From positions 1,736,001-1,800,000 of the forward strand of contig NC_026661.2 in NCBI RefSeq assembly GCF_000004075.3: a DNA stretch of 64,000 nt, in the 5' to 3' direction. Shown here piece by piece: positions 24,952 through 38,206 of this stretch. Made by a program: the position numbers and the translations under genes. The notes under the pieces are model-generated. The model had not been told where the DNA came from and did no database searches. It saw only the letters and a program-made list of their open reading frames with translations. Each line of letters begins with the position of its first letter. The stretch's first letter is position 1. Origin of the DNA: Cucumis sativus (Eukaryota > Streptophyta > Magnoliopsida > Cucurbitales > Cucurbitaceae).

Positions 24952-25671
24952 ATGAAGATTGAAAAAGAGATGTTTCATCCAATTCATCCATGGCACAAGC
25001 TTAAGCTGAATCACACTGATACCCCTTTCAACTGTAGTGGTTGCCATGAAGCTGGCATTGGTTTCAATTACCAATGCCTCCAATGTGACTTCACCTTGCA
25101 CAAGCTTTGTGCCATGGCACATCCCAAGATCACTCACCCTTTCTACCCAAAATGCACTTTTGAATTCTATTCTTCCCCGCCCGGTGCATGTGCCAGGTAC
25201 TGTGACGCTTGTCGAAACGACGTTTCAGGGTTTGTTTACCATTGTAAGCGTTGCGGTTTCGATCTCCACCCTTGTTGTGCAAACCTCCCTCAAGTCCTTG
25301 ACGATGGTGAACGCAACCTTTACCTTAGTTTGAAGCTCTCGGGGCCGTGCCACCGATGCGGAGGCAAGGGACCAGGATGGTCTTACAAGTCTAAATGCAG
25401 GAATTATAACCTTCATTTGTCATGTGTGAAGGAATTGCTAGTAGAGAGCTGGCAAGCCATGTACCTAAAAGTAGACAAGAACAAAGTCATTGAGGTTCAA
25501 ACAAGGATTCCAAGCCTTAAGGGGACACTCCTAAATAACCAAAGGGAAAGAGGAAAGGTTGAGCAAGGATTTCAGATGGCGGGTCGTGCCGTTCGGTGCA
25601 TCGTCTCCGCTATGCTCGGTGACCCAACGTCCATGATTGCTGCTGTTGTTGGTAGCCTCATACCAAAGTAG
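24952..25671 (+). CDS. Cysteine/histidine-rich C1 (DC1) domain protein
   Basis: An intronless gene for 239 residues. DC1 domains are plant zinc-binding modules related to diacylglycerol-binding C1 domains; many family members are stress-responsive, and their ligands are mostly unknown. Domain 1 spans about residues 11-54 (HPWHKLKL, CSGCHEAG, YQCLQCDFTLHKLCA). Domain 2 spans about 62-110 (HPFYPKC, CDACRNDVSGFVYHC, CGFDLHPCCA). A third, incomplete unit spans about 122-160 (CHRCGGKGPGWSYKSKC, LHLSC). The C-terminus is basic, then small and hydrophobic (DPTSMIAAVVGSLIPK). The second Met, at residue 7 (MFHPIHPWH), is an alternative start. No signal peptide or membrane helix is evident. Confidence 0.9.
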   Translation: MKIEKEMFHPIHPWHKLKLNHTDTPFNCSGCHEAGIGFNYQCLQCDFTLHKLCAMAHPKITHPFYPKCTFEFYSSPPGACARYCDACRNDVSGFVYHCKRCGFDLHPCCANLPQVLDDGERNLYLSLKLSGPCHRCGGKGPGWSYKSKCRNYNLHLSCVKELLVESWQAMYLKVDKNKVIEVQTRIPSLKGTLLNNQRERGKVEQGFQMAGRAVRCIVSAMLGDPTSMIAAVVGSLIPK

Positions 25672-25865
25672 AAAGGAGAGGCAAAATCATGTACGTAATT
25701 TAAATTTATGTGGCTGTGTTGATGCTTAGCCTTGTTTGGTTTGTGTGTGTAATGTTCATAAGATATATTGTTGGTGAAAAAAAGTTATTTCTTTGTTTTT
25801 TTATTAAATTGCTTTTCATTTAAAAATTCTTTCTCCCTATCTTTTATCCAATTAGTTTAGGAAAA

Positions 25866-25996
25866 TGATCGGTAAAATCGAGAAAAATATTTACGAATAT
25901 AACAAATGAATATCAATGATATATGATACTGAAAAAGACATTTATAAAAGTCTATCAATGTTTATATTATAGATAGAATCTAAAATTTTGTTATAT
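25866..25996. repeat. Small dispersed AT-rich repeat (AATAGCAAA/TTTGCTATT-like family), diverged copy
   Basis: It carries the family pattern: a left part with AAAATATTTACGAATATAAC, internal TATCAATGATA and CTATCAATG words, and a right end TCTAAAATTTTGTTAT. It is weaker than the copies at 26261 and 40223. Confidence 0.35.
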
Positions 25997-26260
25997 ATAT
26001 ATATATTGAGATTATTTGTCGGATGACATTGAAAATTGTGTAAAATACCATAGAAAGTTATTATGAAAAGAATTTATAATGTGCTTTTGTCCTTTTGTGT
26101 ACTTTGATAAAACATCTTTTCTTAGTTTTGTAACACGTTTTAAACATCGATGTGAAAAGCAAACTCGAGATGCCAATTTTATGGAATTGTCGCTATAAAT
26201 CTTTGATATAATATTAATGTGACACATGGATATTTCAAGAAAAAAAATACTAGAATGAGT

Positions 26261-26421
26261 ATTTTTAAAAATAGCAAAATAAATTAAAATATCTACTAGT
26301 TATAGCAACATTATGGATTATATCAATAATAGTTTTATATCAATGTAGCTTATTAATGACTATCAATGATAGAATTTGTTTTAGGTTGTAAATATTTTAT
26401 CAAATCTGCTATTTTTGAAAA
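26261..26421. repeat. MITE-like element with AAATAGCAAA terminal inverted repeats
   Basis: The left end reads TTTTTAAAAATAGCAAAAT and the right end reads CTGCTATTTTTGAAAAA, an approximate inverted repeat. The interior has TATCAATAATAG, TATCAATG and CTATCAATGATAG words. It is non-coding. The same architecture recurs at 40223-40397. Confidence 0.55.
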
Positions 26422-29400
26422 AAAAAATCTTATTAGAAATATTAAATTTAAAGTTAAAATATCATCTTGGTTCTGTATAGTTTGAAATTTGTTCAATCTT
26501 AGTCTTTATGTTTTTAGTAAATTTTAAATTTAGTCTATGGAAGTTGATTTTTATTGAAATTGATTAAATGAAGCATAAATAATAATTTATGTACAAAGAA
26601 ATCCAATATGTGAATATATTTGTTGAATGAGAAATTTTGGTCACTTGAATTTAGCCACGTTATCTCAACTAAAATCGAGTTTATTGTAAAAATTATTATT
26701 TGAATCAATTTGAGTAATTAGAATTTGATAGACCCAATTCAATTAAAGCCTAGAACAGAAGATCAAGTCAAGAAGGAAGGCAAATGAGTTCAAGCCCTCC
26801 AATAAAATCTTTAAAAAAGTAGAGGTCTTCCCCTTTCATTTGAGAGGGAAAAAATTGATAATAAAGTGACGAAGCTCTGAAGATTTGAATATTCAAGTTA
26901 TTATCGATCTTGAGATTTTCACTTTCTAAAAAATGGAAAATTTAGAAGATTAAACACTTCTTGAATCCGAAAAGAGTAAAACTCAAATTGAACTCAAGTT
27001 TGCAACCCTTTGAAGATCAAATACTTGGAATGCTAAAACCTTCCTGAATTCTAAAAGATTCACACTCAAATTGATCAAGACTTGCACTCAAATCATAAAG
27101 ATTGAAGTTTTTTTGAATAAGAACGATCAAAACCAATCAATAAACCGAAGAAAGATCCAAACTCAATCAACAAGTCAAAAAATGATCCAAGCCGATCAAC
27201 AAGCCAAATAGGTCGATCGGAGCCGATCCAAGAAATCAACAAACCCATAGGCCAATAAGGATCCTTAAGCCCAAAGACCAAGAAGATCACCAAACTTGAA
27301 GATTAAAATTTATTCTTTTAGAAAAATGATCAAAAAGGAATATGTTATAGATTGTACTCGATATAAATTAGTTTAAACTTCACGAATATATTTTATGTGA
27401 ACATTATTTTAAAAAAGTTTGAGTGAAAATGCTATTAAAAGATTAAAAAAAAAAAGTAAAGAAAATCTATAATAAATGAATTGTAAAGATTAAATTTAAA
27501 ATTTATTGAAAAGCAATTTTTTAAAATTAGATATAATTTTTGAAATATAAAGAGAGAGAAAATGAAATTTTGATCTAAATTTAACAAATAAGCCTAAAAT
27601 ATAATGAGTTTTCTTGTATAAATAAACCAACAGACTAATTAGGGACTCAGTAGTTTTTACGTTAGGGACTAAATTGTTACAATTTGAACATATGTTGACT
27701 AAAATTGTTAAATTTCAAAGTTGAGAGACTAAATTGTTACTTTTATGAAAGTTTAGAGATCAAAAGTGTTTGTTAATTTTTCCAATAAAATTAAAGTGAG
27801 TAGAGACAAAACTCTTGACTATCTCGTTGATCAAGAGTAATACATTACACTTTCATCCAAAATGTTAGAAATTTGAATATCGTAAATTTAAAAAAGAAAT
27901 TTGACTTAAAAATGAATTTAGAGAGAAAACCTAACCCAACCTAACTTTTATAAGAACTATAGGCACGAATTCTTGTGTAAGTCATACTAAACCTAAGACT
28001 TTTCTTTTTCTCCAACATCGAAGAAAAAACTGTAAACTACGATGAATAACATTTTTTAGGATTAATAATTAAGTATATAATAATATGTTTAAAAAATTGT
28101 AAATATAACAAAATCTACATTGATACACTTTTATTAGCCACATGCACTATAATAAGCACCGACGGATTTAGTATAGCTTCCCTCAAATTTATCGTCTTTA
28201 TATAATATCTATAAAGAAAACAACTTGGGTTTAATGTAGATCCATCACTTATCACAAAAGTATTTTAGGACGAGTTCTATCGGGTAAATTTTTAAGACGA
28301 AAGTGAACAAAAACTTAGAAAATACAATATTATTTTTATTTGATTGGAAGCATTATGACATGAAATTTATGGAGTTTGAATTATGGGTATAGAATGAGCA
28401 ATTTTTTTTGCTATCTTTTGAGCTGTTAGCTTTGGTTAGTTTGTCTCATGTATTGTTGTTGATTTTCTTTCTCACAAGAAAATCAATTTGCCTTTTTTAA
28501 AGGTATATTATAGCTTTAACAGCTTTCACATTGATTCTCTTCTCTACTCCAATCATATAATCACATGCATAAAGCATATCATCCTATTAATTAAAGTTAT
28601 GTATATATATGTGTATTTATATGGTGATAAAATTGACACTAACTTAACTACACTATGACAAATAATCTTGTTGAATCTTAAGGAAACGTTGGACACGTTG
28701 ATTATAATTACTGTCTCTTATTACACTAAATACTATTTTATAAACTTCACTAAACATTGTTTCAAAAAATTCTCATTATTTTTTCGTTTTTTTATGATTG
28801 AGTCATCGAAAGGAAATGTGCGACTGGTTGGAATAAATAGTAGCTTTCAACTTTTTATGTCTTTCTTTTATCTATAGTTTTATAGTCTTAGAACCTCTCT
28901 CGTTCAAATATAGTCTTTAATTTATGCATATCCCTTAAACATGACATGTTACACATTAGTAAATATAAAAAAATATATATTGTTTAGAAAAAATTTACCA
29001 TCCTAATTACTATAAAAATCCAAAAACAAAGAGCTAAAATAAAAGTGTCCCTTTTTTATTCCAATGGATATTTTGTTTTTCATAAATGATCTAAAGTGTT
29101 TAATAAATATTTAATAATGTTCCCCTCTCTCTCATGCTAAAGAATATTATGTAATTTAGAATATTAGGATATTTAAACATAAATTATTGGTTAAAAGTGA
29201 AATACCTAATCATTCTCTTTTCAATTTTTATTTTTGAATATATCAAAATAAACCAAAATATTTATAAAAATACAACAAAACATTACACTGGAAGATTCCA
29301 ATAGACCGAAATAGACTTACTATCTGTATCTATGTATATCATGATATAGACACATTTGCAAAAATAGCAAAAAAAAATTAAGATAATAGAATTCATGTCA

Positions 29401-30334
29401 CTAAATAGTAAAAGTAATAAATTTAAGAGTGAATAGTCATTTTATAGGCTTTTGATATAAATTGTGATATATTTTACTATATTTTAAAAAGTTATATAAT
29501 TTAAAATAAAATTTGGAAGAAATATTTCACAACTAAGGGGACTTAATTTAGAAATTAAAATATAAAGTAACATGAAGAGAATAAAGTTTTAAAGTGATCA
29601 AAAGTTTCTTGAATTCCCACAAATAAAAAAGTTTCTTTTTTCTCTCTTTTTAATTAATTTCTTTTACATATATTATTGAGATAGTTGGTTGTATCACTAA
29701 TTATAGGTTACACTTTTGAGTTGGTAAAATGTCCAAAAATTAATTGAAATTTAAAAAACTATTTATCATTCATGCTTTAACTTAAAGCAATGTGAACAAA
29801 AATAATATGTAAAAAGAATCAACTTATTGGTTGTTAAAGAATTTCCTTTTTTAAATAATAATAATAATAAACATATAATATTTTACATACATTCTCTCTT
29901 AAAATAGATTCCAAAGTTCTTCCCCTAATTACATCATTTTTGTAATAAAAGTAATAATATTTTACTCTATTTTAGAAATAATAATTAAGTGTTATAATTT
30001 TTTTTAAAAATGTTGTTATGTATGTTAATTGTGTGAATCTAATTATTAATTAAACTCATATTTTTCATAAGTAATAAAGTTGGAGATCATCCATATATTC
30101 AATCTCAAATATGTATACATTTCTTTAAATATAGATTTTACAAAATGGAAGAGATTAAAGTAAAAGAACATACATTCTAAAAGAAAATTGTGATAAAGAG
30201 TTAAATTTCACACCAATTTTTTTCAAACGAAACAAAATTGATTGATATATTTACAAAAGTTCATATTAGTTTAGATTGATACAATTATTAGTTAATAATT
30301 TAAATTGTTATGACTATTAGAAGTGTCTCTGGTT

Positions 30335-30690
30335 GTGGCAATCCTTAATGGAGACATGGGTATTAGAGTTATTGTTCATGATTCCAACGATGGTGTTATG
30401 TTTCCAATAGAGAACCATTTTTGAAACGTCTCTTTGGGCTGAAACGAATTCTCAAATAATTATCCGCAACCTCTTTGATGGGAAAATCTAAATTTGCTAA
30501 TGAAGTTCGAATTTTTGTTGTCATTCTTTGCAATTTTCACAAAGGTCATTTTATTTGAGGCTTCCTTTTTTGTCAACGTAACTTTATTGTTCATGCATTA
30601 CCTTTAGCCTTTGTGGGTGAATTTGGTTTTAGGTTCTAATTTATCTCCGAGTTAAGTTCTCTTTTGCTTTTTGTTTGGTTGTACTATAAA
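30335..30690 (+). pseudogene. Relic of a retroelement RNase H-like domain
   Basis: One frame gives GDMGIRVIVHDSND, resembling the plant RVT_3 RNase H pattern (G-x-G-V-V-I-R-D-S-N-G). About 240 bp on, another frame gives CQRNFIVHAL, resembling the C-terminal R-x-x-N-x-x-A-H-x-L motif. The order and spacing fit a single domain broken by frameshifts and stops. It is probably from a LINE or a related host RNase H-like gene fragment. Confidence 0.4.
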
Positions 30691-33415
30691 GGAATTTACA
30701 TTTTTCTATTAAACTAAAAATATATTGACTAGAAAGATCAAGAGAGAAAATATGTAAAATTGATGATTAAGTTTTCATCTTCAAAATTTGCCATTTTTTT
30801 TAACTTGCTACAATAGTTGTTTTCGGTATATCTCGTCGACCATCGAGATTTACTAAAAAATTAACTCTTTAAATATTGGAGATGGGTCTAACTTTTTCAT
30901 TGAAATCTTGACAAGTATTAATCTCACGATTCTATAACTTTTTGAAACTTTTATATAATTATTCCAAATCTTTAACTCATTTTTCAAATTATCTCAAAAT
31001 TCCACCATCCCTATCAAATTCGGTCACACCACACCGTTGTTGCAAACGACATTCAAGTCACCACAATCTATTTGAAAGAAATTACGTAATCTAGGTGTTA
31101 ATCTCGAGTAAAATACACATCGAGATCTTATATATAGTTTGTACTGAAATTCGATATATTTGAGTTTTTCAAGTGAAATCTTAGGCAAGAGCAACACGAA
31201 GATTCTATATATATTTTAAATCTTATTCGAACTTTTGCAAAATTTGATATTTTCTAAAATTTAAAAACGTTAAATTAACTTGAATTTGCTATTTGATAAT
31301 TGGAAAAAACCAATTTGAAAATTTGAAACAAAAATTTACTAAAGGATTCGAAAATTTACCAAATTTGAAGATAAGATTTAATTAATATTGGCTAAGATTA
31401 CTTAACAAATGTTGATGTTAATACGACGAAATATAAGTTTAAAAAATCTAATAATTTGTTATTTCTTAAACAAAATAAAAAAGAAACTATTTGTCCACAA
31501 ACCTCATCAATGAAAATGACTTTTTATTTGATATATTTCTCTAAACAAAATGTTGATTTGTTCTTAGTCTCCTCCAAAAAATTTAAAGACTAATTCTATT
31601 CTAACGTTGAATTTTGATCATTTCTTTTCTTTTCTTTGTTGTTTTCGATATCACACGTCTTGTTTTGGTACTTATATTCTTTATATTAAACTTTTGTCCT
31701 ACATTTTCATTTTTTCATAAGGTTAATATAATTTAATCATTTTAATAAACCACCCACCTGAATTTCATATAAATAATAATAAACATGTTAATTTCATTAA
31801 AATATATACATAAAATGTTTATTTATTAATTTAAATAATTTCCTACAAATATTAACATTTCGTGGATATTTTCATTAAATTAAAATTTTGACATTTTAAT
31901 TGACTTCCACGTTTTAAACTTTTAGTATGAAAATATAAATAATTGGGTGGAGAGTTCAATTTTGATACAATTAAGTATGTATTGCCACAATTTAAACTTC
32001 TTTTTTAAACCCATTCATTCAACGATATGTCAAGTTAATAACTTTTCTTTTTTTTTTTTTCTTTCTCATTGTTGTTCCAATAAATCACTAATTCAATGAA
32101 TAACGAGACGTGAATGTATCGATATAACATCTAAAAATCTCTGATAACATGAGATTAAGGTTAAAAAAGACATAAAAATTTATTGTATGTATTGCATTTT
32201 ACTTTTTAGTGGCTCAATCATAACGTTTTGAGAATTTTTCTAGGATGCATGTGAGTGAGGACAAGTCACAAGGAAGATTCAAAGACAAACTAAGAATGAT
32301 GTTGTCAGATAGGTTGAATTATGATATGAATCCTTTAAATTGATTTACTTAACTATGATCTATTATTATGATAAATCACTAACCAACCGATACTTCTAAG
32401 ATCAATTTGAGATGAGTTATCTAAATTGAATTATAGGTAATCCAAATACAAACATAGGCACATTTTAGACATTAGACCATTGTGTATATCATTATCTTAT
32501 CTTTTCTATACACATAATTAAACTTCCATGATTCCCAAAAGGGGAAATTTCCCTTTTGCTCTTATTTTTCTTCTTCATTTAGGCCCTCTTAGCTGGGTTG
32601 CATTTCTTTTTTTTGCTTTCTTTAGGTTCTATTTTCATCTTTCGGTTTTAAGATTTAATTTTAATATTAATACTTACTCTCTTTTTGTTTTTTTGTTTTT
32701 TTTTTATGTTATTTATGTTAGAGGTCTTTTAAATCATATAAACAAAAATTAAATTAATTTGGATTTCATTCATTTTCAATCTCCATTGAAATTTATTTAT
32801 TTTCTAAAATTTAGCATGACAATTATTTATAATTAATTAACTGAAAATGACATCCAAAACCAAAAGGTCAGAGATAAAAGAGGTAAAACATTGAAACTTA
32901 AGGAATAAAACCAATTTTAAATGTAAAAATGTAATATTTCAAAACCTAATAATCACATGAAAACTCGTTTGTCAATGTAACAAAGTTTGAATTATAGATG
33001 TTGATACAAATAGTGATATCCTAAATTTATGGAAATAGCCATAGAAATTTTGGTATGGATGAAAATTTAAAAAAACTGTATAGAAAATCATGGAAAACTC
33101 GTACAATTAGTTAATCAAACTTTAACTGTGGCGTAATAATTATTAAAATTCATCTTTGTAAATGTGTTAAATATCAATGCAAGGGTAGAAATCTAAAAAA
33201 TGAAATAGAAAAATAATTGCATAATAAGTTTATGAATACTTTATTCATATTGAAAATAGAAGCTGGGTAGTAAAAGAAAAAAAAAAGTTACATCAACTTA
33301 ATTTTGAGATATGAAATAATGTAAAAGTTTAATGAAAATGTTCAAATGAGATTTAAAAAAAAATATCTGTTTTTCTTTTTCAATTCATTTCATGAAAAAG
33401 TCAAGTTAAAAATAA

Positions 33416-33515
33416 CGCTAAAAATTGAGATATTTTTTAAAAATAACGAAATAAATTAAAAAAATTTCTATAAATTGTTAATATTTTGTAAAATTTGCTA
33501 TTTTTAAAAATTCTC
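33416..33515. repeat. Fragment of the AATAGCAAA/TTTGCTATT repeat family
   Basis: It has TTTTTTAAAAATAACGAAAT on the left and AATTTGCTATTTTTAAAAA on the right, matching the ends of the elements at 26261 and 40223. The interior is shortened. Confidence 0.4.
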
Positions 33516-34485
33516 CGATAATTAATCAAAACTATAAAACAAAAAGTATTATAAAAATAAAAGCAAAGTTTCTTCCCTACCAAAATAAATTTTGAGGTAA
33601 TTTAGATGAAATTTTATCACAATAAGCATATTTGAATTGACATATAAATCATTATTATTCAAATAAGCCTCAAAATGTTATTTAGTTTTGGTTTTTTTAA
33701 AAAAGAAGGTTTCTAAGCGAAAGGAATTGAAGAAATTTGAAAATGATGAAGAAGAAAATAAGATATGATGACCACATAGTGTGAAAGGCCAAAAGAAACT
33801 AAATCATTATTCAAATTCTATCTCAGTGTAGGACCCAACCAAGTTGTCAAAAAAAGATGAAAAAGAAACAAACCAAAAATCCTAAGCTAGTGGATATATA
33901 TTCAATAATCCATTTCAATCTTAAGAAAAAAAGGAAAAGATTCCATACTCCATTTCCTTCAGATCTCTAAACTCATCATCAACAATCTAAATCTAAAAAA
34001 GTGTTTTTTTATTACCCAAGCATGGACGATATTTGCACTGTTTTCTCTACGAAACTGCTTCTTTTTTTTTTTTTTTTGTCAACTTACATTACATATCTTA
34101 TCAATGGCTTTTCCAACATTTTCAGCATGAAATTTTTGACCCTTCTTCTTCTTCTTCCTCCTCTCTAACCCCTTTTGAGTTTTGACCTTCGACCATTTCT
34201 CTAGACCATACTTTTCCAAAACTCGGTTTCTTGCAATATTAAACTAATGCATCCAAGAATACAAAACTCGGTTTCTGTTCATATCAAGGCGTTAATCGTG
34301 GAAAAGAAAGGCTCTAAACTTTAAACCAAATGGGGTTTACCTTTAGCTTTTTTCTTTGATTAGTGGAGAAAGGAACAAGCTGAATCCGGATTCAATAATC
34401 CCGTTGCCGATCTACAAAGCTTGGAATTCATCTGTATCTTCTTCTGGTTTGTTCTTCTGTTGAGGGGATTCTGAGTTAGTTGCAG

Positions 34486-36851
34486 ATGAATTTGATGAGA
34501 AAGATGTTTATGTGTAAGAGAGAATTGAGAACCTTTGTGGTTGTTGTGACTTCTTTGGTGTTGCTCTTTGGACCTGTGAGTAGTCAACCGATCCTTGAGC
34601 ATCGTTTTTCCTATGTTGGATTCAATGAAAGGGAGAACAATCAAGCTTTCACCTTCACACCAAGTTCTTCCATCGACGGCGGGGCGCTGCAGCTAACACC
34701 CGACTCGCAGAACGATGTTGTTAAGCTTCAAAATACATCTGGCCGCATTATGTACCATGAGCCGTTCAAGTTATGGTTAAATGATAGTGATAAAAAGGAG
34801 AAAAGTGACACTGTTGCTTCATTCAGCACATACTTTTACATCAATATTTTCCGAAGGGAAGAATGGACTGCTGGTGAGGGACTTACTTTTCTTATAGCTC
34901 CGACTTCTGTTGTACCTGAACAGAGCTGGGGGCAGTGGATGGGCCTCACCAATGAAACCATCGACGGCGACGAAAAAAACCAAATTGTAGCTATCGAATT
35001 CGATACCCAGAAGCAGGATTTTGACCCTGACAACAACCATATTGGTCTGAACATCAACTCCGTTAAATCAAGGAAGACTGTTCCTCTGAAAGAAGCTGGC
35101 ATAGTTCTATCCCCAGAGGTTGGAACTAATCACAGTATCTGGGTTGAATATGATGGCAAAGCCAAACTTTTGCAGGTTTACATGTCCATAAACAAAGATC
35201 CAAAGCCTAATAAACCTCTTCTCAATGAAACCCTAAACCTGAAAGAATTTGTGAAGCAAGAATCATTCATTGGATTTTCTGCTTCTACAGGAAGCCCAGA
35301 AATTCAGTTGAACTGTGTCTTGGAGTGGACACTAGAAATGGAGCGTCTGCCAGAGAAGAAAAATCTAACATGGTTGAAGATCCTTGCTGGGGTCGGAATT
35401 CCGGTACTGACGATCGCAATTCTGGTAGGGGTTTGGTTGTTTGTTGGTTATAGGAAGAAGAGGAGAGAGCACGTGGATGAGGAGTCAAATGTTCAGGGCA
35501 CGTTGAAGAGATTGCCTGGAATGCCCAGAGAGTTCAAGTACAAGGAACTAAAAAGAGCGACTCATAACTTCCATGAAAGCATGGTTCTGGGAAATGGAGG
35601 ATTTGGGATTGTGTACAAAGGGGTTCTGCAGGACAAGGATAGGGACATTACCGCATCTTCAAATTCTGGTTCCAGGCTTGAAATTGCTGTCAAGCAATTC
35701 TCCAGGGATAGCATTAAGAGCAAAAGTGATTTTCTTGATGAGCTCACCATTATTCACCGTCTTCGCCACAGGAACCTTGTCCGTTTAGAAGGTAATACTT
35801 CCGTTCCACTGTTCTTCCAAACAAACAAAGGAAAGAGAATAAGTTGAATATATAATTTAGGAATCAATAGATAACTCTACCTTGCCTGGTAAATATCATA
35901 AACATATTGTAGCAATTAAGAAGTTTCACTAAAACTCTTAGCTCAGAGAGAATGACAGAGCACATATATTGTGTAGTTTTCATTTGCATTCATCAAGCAC
36001 CAATGGCATGTTAAATAGTAGCATATATAGTGCATGATTCAAGACCAATGTCCTAAAAATAAGTGTTGCATATTTGTCCAGGGTGGTGCTACGAGAAAGG
36101 GAAGCTTTTATTAGTATATGACTTCATGCCGAATGGAAGCCTCGAGAATCACCTATATGATGTTGATGAGCAGAATGTTCTCAACTGGGGACATCGCTAT
36201 AAAATTCTTTGCGGAGTTGCATCTGCCTTGCATTACCTACATAATGAGTATGACCAGAAAGTACTGCACCGGGATATCAAATCAAGTAATATCTTGCTTG
36301 ATTCTGAATTCAATGCTCGTCTAGGGGATTTCGGCCTTGCTAGAGCCTTGGATCCTGAAAGAAACTCTTATGCAGACTTGCATTGTGGTGGAGTTGCAGG
36401 CACAATGGGTTATGTTGCTCCTGAATGCTTCCATGAAGGGAGGGCTACACCTGAATCTGATGTATATGGGTATGGGGCAGTGGTGCTTGAGATCGTTTGT
36501 GGAAGGAGACCAGGAGCTGTTGTTGAAGACGAACAAGATCACTATAGCCTAATTGATTGGGTGTGGAAGCTACACCGTGAAGGACACATTGAAAAAGCTG
36601 TGGATAACCAGCTGGGTAATGATATTGTGGTTGATGAAGCTCGAAGGCTTCTACTACTTGGGTTGGCATGTTCACATCCCGTGGCAAGTGAAAGGCCACA
36701 AACTCAGGCTATACTCCAAATTTTAAATGGAGCTGTGCCTCCACCTCATGTACCTCCATTCAAGCCAGTTTTCATGTGGCCTCCCATGAGCAGTTCTTCC
36801 ACAAGTTCCATTCTCACTTCACTGTCAAACACGAATAACTCTCTCTCATGA
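34486..36851 (+). CDS. L-type lectin-domain receptor-like kinase, two exons
   Basis: A plasma-membrane receptor kinase with an extracellular legume-lectin domain; family members act in defence, stress and pollen development. Exons 34486-35791 and 36082-36851 encode 691 residues, with the GT-AG intron splitting the Gly of LEGWCYEKGK. A signal peptide (hydrophobic run VVVVTSLVLLFG) is followed by a legume lectin domain at about 35-285 containing the metal-site region EFDTQKQDFDPDNNHIGL. One membrane helix lies near 298-320, followed by RKKRR. The kinase starts near residue 350. It has the Gly loop GNGGFGIVYKG, catalytic Lys in IAVKQF, HRD in VLHRDIKSSN, DFGLA and APE in GYVAPE, so it looks catalytically competent. 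An insert (about 18 residues, DKDRDITASSNSGS) lies before the Lys strand. I used the first ATG. The exact LecRK subclade is not assigned. Confidence 0.92.
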
Positions 36852-38206
36852 AGTTTTCACCATAGCTAGTCATTTGCTTCAGCCTTCACAACTTACTTGA
36901 AAATCATGTAGCACATCATCAAATTGGTGTAGAAAATATCATTCGTTTATTATTGTTATAATTCTCACTTCGACATATGGGAGGGGATAGAATATGTATA
37001 CCTGGGATCAAACTCCCAATGTCCCGAGAGGCCCCTCAGTTGCTTCTGCACAATGCACAACGCACTTGTATGTATGAAACTTCAGTTTCTTTCCTCTTCT
37101 TCTTTTTCTTTGCCTACGGAGTATCATTATCAAATCATTATATTCTTTGTGCTGGCAGAAGCATGGAGAAGAGGATGATTTGATGCACAATGACCACAAC
37201 GCACTACACTTGTACATGAAACTTCAGTTCTTCTCCGTGCTGCCAGACAACCCTACTCAATGTATCATTATTTTTGCTCTCCAGATACAATTGACATGTT
37301 TTCTTTATAAATCAAAGAGCATTAAAGAACTGCTTAGATTGCAAATTATAGAAAATATCAAGTCCAAGTTTTAAGTTACAATCATCTTCTATATGATCCT
37401 AAGATTACAAAGTTATTTTAATAATGTTCAATCGGTTTTTTTCTCTCACATGAGAAGCAGAGAACGATGATTAATCTTGCAACGACAAAATGCCTCAAAT
37501 ATTGAAGAAAGAGTTAGAAAATAGGAATGACAATATATAATATGGTAAAAAAAAGTATTGTTTAATAGTTGTTAGATTGAGATCAACAGGCCTTGAAAGC
37601 AATGAAGATCCTTATTTTTTGGGCATGGAGTACAGTCCAGCTTCGAGAGATTTCTTGTCTGAGAGGTGTAAATTATATAAAAGAAAAAATGTAAATACTG
37701 ATATAAACTGCACACAACACGATTCGTAATTGTAAATTCAAGTCTCCAAGTAAAAAACATCTTTTGATTTTTCAAGAGATGCTACCCCAGAAGCAAAAAA
37801 AACCCAACAATCCGTTGTAACTGTTAAGAACAATGAGTCCAAGAAGAGTACACATTCTAGCACCAAAAAAATCTTAACATTAAAGAAGAAAACTACAAGA
37901 GAGGACCAGAGGTTTCAAATCTCTACCTATACAAAATAGAGCAAGGAGTTTACAAGAGGGTAATTTGTATGTACTCCACTCCATTCAAATTGTTAAAACA
38001 CAAGGGAAACCATTAAGAGCCTAAAGCATGAAGCATGAATGGAGGACAAGAATGATCCAGGCCTAAAGGCAGCTGCTTGGCAAGACGAATGCTCTTCACT
38101 TTTAACTAGAAATCCGGAAAACTAAAATTAGGCAACAAAACTTGTAAAGATGTTGAGAAAACAACGTTCTTTCAGGATATGATGACCTAAAACTCCAGGC
38201 ATAGCC
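36852..38206. other. Intergenic region between convergent genes
   Basis: It contains the 3' regions of the lectin kinase (+) and of the mTERF gene (-). A weak local duplication is seen: GCACAATGCACAACGCACTTG near 37050 and a similar stretch near 37182, each followed by ATGAAACTTCAGTT. No gene was recognised. Confidence 0.5.

Larger units (their letters stand above)
25672..34485. other. Gene desert of about 8.8 kb, AT-rich, with transposon relics
   Basis: No intact gene was recognised. The region holds copies of a small repeat family (25866-25996, 26261-26421 and 33416-33515) and an RNase H-like relic near 30335-30690. An unclassified stretch at 26700-27310 has recurring GATCAA and CAACAAG words and looks retroelement-like. 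The last few hundred bases are promoter and leader of the lectin kinase, with CT-rich sequence near 34140-34170. Confidence 0.55.

Noticed and set aside
34360-34644. 94-codon minus-strand ORF at the lectin-kinase start
   Set aside because: It is antisense to the signal peptide region and leader, with no conserved features.
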